Of a stretch of DNA of 9,360 nt, positions 5,535-9,360 are shown piece by piece. The notes beneath the pieces are model-generated. The model was not told the DNA's origin and made no database searches. It was given only the letters and a program-made list of their open reading frames with translations. Within the stretch, counting starts at the first letter, position 1; each line of letters opens with the position of its first letter. Origin of the DNA: Lentisphaeria bacterium (GTDB lineage Bacteria > Verrucomicrobiota > Lentisphaeria > Victivallales > UBA1829); assembly GCA_017540385.1 (NCBI GenBank), contig JAFYBD010000154.1, positions 1-9,360 on the forward strand, in the 5' to 3' direction. Position numbers and translations under genes: made by a program.

Positions 5535-5590
5535 TGAGCTCGCCGGAGCAGGTGCGGGAATAATGCCCCGGGCGGTCCCTGCCGAGCTCA
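5535..5590. repeat. Inverted repeat downstream of dxs (possible terminator without U-tract)
   Basis: TGAGCTCG (5535-5542) pairs exactly with CGAGCTCA (5583-5590), and GCAGG (5548-5552) with CCTGC (5578-5582), leaving a one-sided bulge and an inner GC-rich hairpin. It starts about 20 nt after the dxs stop. Read in the dxs direction, A-rich rather than T-rich sequence follows, so it is not a classic intrinsic terminator. The 151-nt gap here (5459-5609) shows no other feature beyond the tRNA-Gln promoter. Confidence 0.4.
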
Positions 5591-5609
5591 GCCGAACTCA
5601 AAAACGCGC

Positions 5610-7481
5610 TCAGGCGCGCCTGACGAGTTTCGCGGCGGCTTCGGCCATGGCCTCGGGCGTGAAGCCGAATTCCTTCCTGACCTGGGCAGTGGATCCGTGC
5701 GGGATGATGACGTCCGCTTCCCAGCCGAACGACGCCATGCCGGGGCAGGGGGTGCCGGCGGCGAGTTCGGCGCAGATGGACGCGAGACCGCCCTGTTTCA
5801 CGTGGTCCTCCACTGTCACGACGGGCTTCGAGAGATACCGGCGGAAGAGCGCTTCATCGAAGGGCTTCAGGAAGCGGACGTTCACGACCGCCGCATGGAT
5901 GCCGTGTTCGCGCTCGAGGATGTCCGCGGCGGCCATCGCCGTGTAGATTTCTCGTCCGGCGCACCAGAACGACATGTCGCCGCCCTCGCGGACGACCGCC
6001 GCCTTGCCCCATTCGATTGGAGCGGGCGCGGGGTCGTCGTCTGGCCGGCCGGAATTTCCCTTCGGATAGCGGATCACGGCGGGGCAGGAGCGTTTCAGCG
6101 CGGTTTCCATCATCATCGGGAGCTCGTCTTCGTTTGCGGGCATCAGGATCGCGAGGTTCGGGATCGCCCGCAGGAACGACACGTCGTGGATGCCGTGGTG
6201 CGTGGGGCCGTCCTCGACCAGACCGGCGCGATCCTCGCAGAGCACGACCGGGAGATTCTGCAGCCCGACGTCGTGGAAGAGGCAGTCGAGCGCGCGCTGG
6301 GAGAACGTGGCGTAGATGGCGGCGACGGGGTGGCAGCCGTTGGCCGCGAGCCCTGCCGCGAACGCGATGGCGTGTTCCTCGGCGATCCCGACGTCGAAGA
6401 AACGCTCGCGGTATTTGCGGATGAATTCATGGGAGATGCCGCAGCCGAGCGCCATTGCGGCGGCCACGGTGACGAGTTTCGGGTCTTCGGCGGCGAGGCG
6501 TTCCAGGGTCCGCCCGAACACCGCGGAGAAGGTCGGTTTCGCCCCGGCGTCGCGGATGAGTTCGCCGGTCTCCGGGTTGAACCGTCCGATGCCGTGGAAG
6601 AGCTCCGGGTCCTCGTTCGCGTACTTGCAGCCGCGTCCCTTCTCCGTGATGACGTGGACGATGACCGGGAGGTCGTTGTCCTTCACCCTGCGGAGCGTAT
6701 GGATGAGCTCGGCGAGGTTGTGGCCGTTCACGGGTCCGATGTAGCGGATGCCCATTTCCTCGAAGAACACGCCGGGCACGAGCAGGCTTTTGAGCGAGCT
6801 CTCCAGCCCGCGGATGCTGCCGATCATGTTTTCGCCGTGCGGGAATCTGCGGAGCACGAATTTGAGGGACGCCTTCACGCGGTTGTAGAGCTTGGCCGTG
6901 ATGATCCGGTTCAGGATGCGCGAGATGGCCCCGGTGCTCCGCGCGATCGACATCTTGTTGTCGTTCACGACCAGGATCAAGCCCCGGCAGGCGGAACGCA
7001 GGTTGTTCAGCGCTTCGAACGTGATGCCGTTCCCGAGCGCGCCGTCGCCCACGACCGCAACCACGCGGCCGTCCTTGTGCAGCAGATCGCCCGCGACCTC
7101 GAACCCCATGGCGGCCGACAGTGCCGTGCCGGAATGGCCGGAGCCGAAGCAGTCGTAGGGGGATTCGTCCATCTTGGTGAACCCGCTCACACCGCCGCGC
7201 TGACGCAGCGTGCCGAAACGGTCGGCGCGGCCGGTCAGGAGCTTGTGCGTGTACGCCTGATGCCCCACGTCCCACAGGATCTTGTCCTCCGGCGCATGGA
7301 ATACGATATGCAGCGCGATCGTGAGTTCGACCGTGCCGAGGTTCGGCGCCAGGTGTCCGCCGTTCCGGGACACCACGTCGATGATGCGTTCCCGTATCTC
7401 CTCGGGCAGCTGATTCAACTCCTTGCCGGTGAGCCTGCGCAGGTCCTCCGGGGAGTGTATGTTCTGAAGGATGTTTTCCAT
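5610..7481 (-). CDS. dxs: 1-deoxy-D-xylulose-5-phosphate synthase
   Basis: Thiamine-diphosphate and Mg-dependent enzyme that condenses pyruvate with glyceraldehyde 3-phosphate to DXP, the first step of the MEP isoprenoid pathway and a precursor source for thiamine and pyridoxal; cytosolic dimer. The 623-aa product has normal length. Domain I: SPEDLRRL (10-17), SRNGGHLAPNLGTVELT (38-54), WDVGHQAYTHKLLTGR (70-85), FGSGHSGTA (112-120), and the ThDP motif GDGALGNG (145-152) with NDNK (173-176). Domain II: DVGIAEEHA (363-371), with the catalytic Glu at 368, and CEDRAGLVEDGPTHHG (415-430). Domain III: transketolase C-terminal region (about 495-620) with VTVEDHVKQGG (555-565). The frame is open to a TTG at 7541, but ATG 7481 matches the family N-terminus, and the predicted transcript starts near 7541. 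No clear Shine-Dalgarno precedes this ATG. Transcribed alone from the promoter at 7548-7576. Confidence 0.97.
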   Translation of the reverse strand: MENILQNIHSPEDLRRLTGKELNQLPEEIRERIIDVVSRNGGHLAPNLGTVELTIALHIVFHAPEDKILWDVGHQAYTHKLLTGRADRFGTLRQRGGVSGFTKMDESPYDCFGSGHSGTALSAAMGFEVAGDLLHKDGRVVAVVGDGALGNGITFEALNNLRSACRGLILVVNDNKMSIARSTGAISRILNRIITAKLYNRVKASLKFVLRRFPHGENMIGSIRGLESSLKSLLVPGVFFEEMGIRYIGPVNGHNLAELIHTLRRVKDNDLPVIVHVITEKGRGCKYANEDPELFHGIGRFNPETGELIRDAGAKPTFSAVFGRTLERLAAEDPKLVTVAAAMALGCGISHEFIRKYRERFFDVGIAEEHAIAFAAGLAANGCHPVAAIYATFSQRALDCLFHDVGLQNLPVVLCEDRAGLVEDGPTHHGIHDVSFLRAIPNLAILMPANEDELPMMMETALKRSCPAVIRYPKGNSGRPDDDPAPAPIEWGKAAVVREGGDMSFWCAGREIYTAMAAADILEREHGIHAAVVNVRFLKPFDEALFRRYLSKPVVTVEDHVKQGGLASICAELAAGTPCPGMASFGWEADVIIPHGSTAQVRKEFGFTPEAMAEAAAKLVRRA

Positions 7482-7547
7482 GAAGCGGTTATGACGGGCG
7501 TGACGTGTTGCTGGAAATGGTTCTTCCAAAAATAAAAACAATCAATT

Positions 7548-7576
7548 AATCTACACCCGGATGAGGCTCTTTTCAA
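7548..7576 (-). promoter_or_regulatory. Promoter of dxs
   Basis: Minus strand TTGAAA (7576-7571), exactly 17 bp, then TAGATT (7553-7548). Transcription would begin near 7541, giving a leader of about 60 nt that is very A/T-rich at its 5' end. The -10 is the same hexamer as in the tRNA-Gly promoter. It supports the ATG at 7481 over the TTG at 7541. Confidence 0.6.
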
Positions 7577-7626
7577 GCGGAAAACCGCATTTTGCCCTGG
7601 AATTTCCCCTCGTTTTCGCCCGATGT

Positions 7627-7685
7627 AAAACGCCCCGGCCAAGCTGACGCTTGGATTGTCGCAGTGCCGTGCTTCGCGACGGCAC
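7627..7685. repeat. Intergenic hairpin repeat, copy 1
   Basis: It begins AAAACGCCCCGGCC (7627-7640) and contains CAAGCTG and TTGGATTGTCGCAGTG (7651-7666), all shared with copy 2. It ends in a perfect 7-bp hairpin, GTGCCGT (7664-7670) and ACGGCAC (7679-7685), around the 8-nt loop GCTTCGCG. A second small hairpin, CCAAGC-TGAC-GCTTGG, lies at 7639-7654. No coding frame fits. It looks like a diverged member of a dispersed intergenic repeat family; the family itself I cannot name. Confidence 0.55.
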
Positions 7686-7702
7686 GGGGTGGGACGCAGC
7701 CC

Positions 7703-7756
7703 AATACGGCTAATACGGCATATAAGTCCTATTCGCCCCATTCGCCATATACAAAA
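7703..7756. repeat. Degenerate 9-bp tandem repeat
   Basis: Six consecutive 9-mers: aatacggct, aatacggca, tataagtcc, tattcgccc, cattcgcca, tatacaaaa. Every unit has AT at positions 2-3; the first two differ only at the last base, and the fourth and fifth at the first and last. It lies between the two hairpin-repeat copies, and its AT richness contrasts with the GC-rich surroundings. No coding or promoter role is evident. Confidence 0.5.
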
Positions 7757-7783
7757 TGCCCCGGTCGTTTCCTGCCGGGGGCA
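7753..7783 (-). terminator. Probable intrinsic terminator of the GH3 gene
   Basis: On the minus strand TGCCCC(C)GG pairs with CCGGGGCA around a 10-nt loop, 8 bp with one bulged C, directly followed by TTTT and then GT (plus 7757-7783 with AAAA at 7753-7756). It is about 95 nt after the GH3 stop, on the same strand. It overlaps the shared first segment of hairpin-repeat copy 2. Confidence 0.55.
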
Positions 7784-7826
7784 AGCTGCGGTTGGATTGT
7801 CGCAGTGTTCTGCTGCGCGAGAACAC
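7753..7826. repeat. Intergenic hairpin repeat, copy 2
   Basis: It matches copy 1 in AAAATGCCCCGGTC (7753-7766, two mismatches), CAAGCTG (7782-7788) and an identical 16-mer TTGGATTGTCGCAGTG (7792-7807), with about 15 nt extra inside. It ends in a perfect 7-bp hairpin GTGTTCT (7805-7811) and AGAACAC (7820-7826) around GCTGCGCG. The stem sequence differs from copy 1 but pairing is kept and the loop differs by one base. Confidence 0.55.
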
Positions 7827-7840
7827 ACAGACGTGTGCCT

Positions 7841-7866
7841 CGCAGTCTTCTGCTGCGCGAGGGCAC
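7841..7866. repeat. Intergenic hairpin repeat, partial copy 3
   Basis: This 26-nt segment matches 7801-7826 with three mismatches and repeats the loop GCTGCGCG (7852-7859). Here the arms GTCTTCT and AGGGCAC no longer pair, so the original hairpin is broken. It ends 12 nt from the GH3 stop codon. It may be a decayed tandem duplicate of the hairpin in copy 2. Confidence 0.5.
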
Positions 7867-7878
7867 GGGCGAGGGACG

Positions 7879-9360
7879 CTATTTCCCGAGTTTGACCGTG
7901 AGGACCTTCGAAGCCAAAGTGCGGCTGTCGTGCCCGAAGAAGATCTCCACGTCGTCCTTCGGCATGAACCAGCGGCCCTGGGCATCGACGAGGCGGAAGG
8001 CGTCGGCCGGGACCTCGAACGCGACGCGGACGGTCTCGCCGGGCTCGAGATGGACGCGCCTGAAGCCCTTGAGTTCGACGAGCGGAGCCTCGACGCCGGG
8101 CTTCGTGTGGCTGATGTACAGCTGGACGACCTCGTCGCCCGCGCGGTCGCCGACGTTCGCGACGTTCGCGGAGACGGTCACGCGTCCCTTTTTCGCGAGA
8201 GAGTCGACGACGCGCGCGTTGGAGTACGCGAACTCCGTGTAGCTGAGGCCGAACCCGAACGGGAAGAGGATGTTGTCCTTCATGTAGCGGTAGGTGCGGT
8301 TCGCCATGGAGTAGTCGTGGTAATCGGGGAGCTTTTTCGGGTTCAGGGGGATGGTGAAGGGGAGGCGGCCGGAGGGGCAGATCTTCCCGAAGAGGACTTC
8401 GGCGACGGCCGTGCCGCCCGCTTCGCCGGGGTAGGACGCGTACACGATGGCGGCGGCTTTCTTCATGTCCTCGCGGAGGTCGACCGGGGAGCCGGCCATG
8501 ACGACGAGGACGACCTGGAAGCCTTCCTTGTAGAGCGTGTTCAGGAGGGAACGCTGGGAATCGGGCAGGGAGATGGAGTTGCGTTCGGTGCTGTCGCTCT
8601 CCTCGCCCTCGATGGACTCGTCGAATCCGGCCACGACGACGACCGGGTATTTCCTGTCGTAGAGCCAGAGCCGGTTCGAGAGGTCGACCGCTGGGCCGTT
8701 CAGCGGGACGCTCTGGCGGGGCTCGAAGCTGGTAGCCGGGTCGGCGCAGGCGGCGATGCCCTCCAGGACGGTGGTCATGTGGTCGGAGAAGCCGTTGTAG
8801 TTGCCCCAGAGCGCGGCGAGGCTGGTCAGGTTCGGGCCGGTCAGGTTGAGCTTCACCGTCGGCTTGAGCGGGAGGACGCCGTCGTTTTTGAGGAGGACGA
8901 TGGACTTGCGCGCGGCCTCGAGGGCGATGGCGCGGTGTTCGGCGCAGTGGACTTTCGAGATCGGGGTCTTCGCGAGCGGGACGAGTTCGTCGCGGTCGAA
9001 GCAGCCGAGTTTCATGCGGGTCATGAGCACGTGGCGCAGGGCGTCGTCGAGGTCGGCGTCGGTGATCATTTTCTTCTCGTATGCGTCGAGGAGCTTTTCA
9101 TAGGAGCAGCCGCAGTTGAGGTTGCAGCCGTTCTTCAGGGCGTAGGCGGCGGAGGCGGTCTGGTCGGACGTGACCTTGTGGCTCTGGTGGAAGTCCAGGA
9201 TGGCCCAGCAGTCGGAGACGAAATGCCCCTTGAAGCCCCATTTCCTGCGCAGGAGTTCCTTGATGTACTTCGCGCTGCCGCAGCAGACCTGGCCGTTGGT
9301 GCGGTTGTACGCGCCCATGACGGATTCGACTTTCGCCTCGGTCACGCGCTTCTGGAACGC
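7879..9360 (-). CDS. Family GH3 glycoside hydrolase, beta-xylosidase/beta-glucosidase type (5' end beyond window)
   Basis: Retaining exo-glycosidase that removes sugars from the non-reducing end of beta-linked oligosaccharides. The 493 residues present are the C-terminal two thirds; the frame is still open at 9360 and the GTG at 9345 is an internal Val, not a start. Fragment residues 1-125 are the end of the (beta/alpha)8 barrel, with ESVMGAYNRTNG (12-23) and GHFVSDCWAIL, whose D50 aligns with the GH3 nucleophile. Residues about 145-370 are the GH3_C domain: LLKNDGVLPL (156-165), AALWGNYNGF (182-191), DESIEGEESDSTER (247-260, likely carrying the acid/base Glu), SGRLPFTIP (330-338) and FPFGFGLSYT (366-375). 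Residues about 390-475 form the Fn3-like domain with ELKGFRRVHLEPGET (429-443). VSDCWA and LWGNYNGF resemble Xyl3-type beta-xylosidases more than classic beta-glucosidases; specificity is inferred. Signal peptide unknown. Confidence 0.95.
   Translation of the reverse strand, partial: AFQKRVTEAKVESVMGAYNRTNGQVCCGSAKYIKELLRRKWGFKGHFVSDCWAILDFHQSHKVTSDQTASAAYALKNGCNLNCGCSYEKLLDAYEKKMITDADLDDALRHVLMTRMKLGCFDRDELVPLAKTPISKVHCAEHRAIALEAARKSIVLLKNDGVLPLKPTVKLNLTGPNLTSLAALWGNYNGFSDHMTTVLEGIAACADPATSFEPRQSVPLNGPAVDLSNRLWLYDRKYPVVVVAGFDESIEGEESDSTERNSISLPDSQRSLLNTLYKEGFQVVLVVMAGSPVDLREDMKKAAAIVYASYPGEAGGTAVAEVLFGKICPSGRLPFTIPLNPKKLPDYHDYSMANRTYRYMKDNILFPFGFGLSYTEFAYSNARVVDSLAKKGRVTVSANVANVGDRAGDEVVQLYISHTKPGVEAPLVELKGFRRVHLEPGETVRVAFEVPADAFRLVDAQGRWFMPKDDVEIFFGHDSRTLASKVLTVKLGK

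Larger units (their letters stand above)
7482..7878. other. Gene-free intergenic region between GH3 and dxs
   Basis: 397 nt without a credible gene. In the minus-strand direction it holds the partial hairpin repeat next to the GH3 stop, repeat copy 2 overlapping a probable GH3 terminator, the 9-bp tandem repeat, repeat copy 1, the dxs promoter and the dxs leader. Open frames across it are short and have no recognisable composition. Confidence 0.7.

Noticed and set aside
5697..7535. 612-codon plus-strand open frame opposite dxs
   Set aside because: dxs is unmistakable on the minus strand; the opposite frame has no motif and a shadow composition. GC-rich third codon positions explain its length.
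7482..7541. TTG start of dxs at 7541
   Set aside because: It adds 20 non-conserved residues and coincides with the predicted transcription start; ATG 7481 matches the family N-terminus.
7627..7866. CRISPR-like array
   Set aside because: Copies are imperfect, unequally spaced and share hairpins rather than uniform repeats with unique spacers; no cas genes are present.

Overview
The window is a GC-rich piece of a bacterial chromosome with tightly packed housekeeping genes. Dxs, the YmdB-type phosphoesterase and the release-factor-like protein look like those of the PVC superphylum (Lentisphaerota, Kiritimatiellota or Verrucomicrobiota, possibly a gut or polysaccharide-degrading member). That placement is inference from remembered family resemblance, not a computed phylogeny, and is weak. 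There is no phage, IS, CRISPR or rRNA signal, and base composition does not change in a way that suggests recent transfer.

Layout. Positions 1-2240 (minus) hold a two-gene membrane operon. A UPF0104/LPG-synthase-TM-like flippase-type protein overlaps by ATGA with a multi-pass GT-C-like glycosyltransferase that runs off the left edge. A short divergent intergenic region (2241-2376) holds overlapping promoter-like elements and a 33-nt palindrome. Positions 2377-4090 (plus) hold a YmdB-family metallophosphoesterase followed 43 nt later by nadC (quinolinate phosphoribosyltransferase, NAD synthesis). Positions 4080-5035 (minus, convergent with nadC) hold a small lipoprotein followed by a stand-alone GGQ release-factor-like protein. 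Directly upstream on the same strand are two identical tRNA-Gly(GCC) genes and a tRNA-Gln(TTG), each group behind a recognisable sigma70-like promoter.

Positions 5610-7481 (minus) hold dxs, the first step of the MEP isoprenoid pathway, with its own promoter. A gene-free stretch of about 400 nt (7482-7878) follows. It carries the dxs leader and promoter, two diverged copies plus a partial copy of a hairpin-bearing repeat, a degenerate 9-bp tandem repeat and a probable terminator for the next gene. Positions 7879-9360 (minus) hold the C-terminal two thirds of a family GH3 glycoside hydrolase (beta-xylosidase/beta-glucosidase type) that enters from the right edge.

The genes do not form one pathway. 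The left operon suggests lipid-linked glycan handling in the envelope; ymdB-nadC, the tRNAs and dxs are core metabolism and translation; GH3 points to plant or host glycan use. I do not see a convincing new multi-gene system. The most interesting non-coding signals are the hairpin repeats at 7627-7866, whose stems differ but remain paired around a near-constant loop, and the tandem tRNA-Gly pair with C instead of U at position 55.
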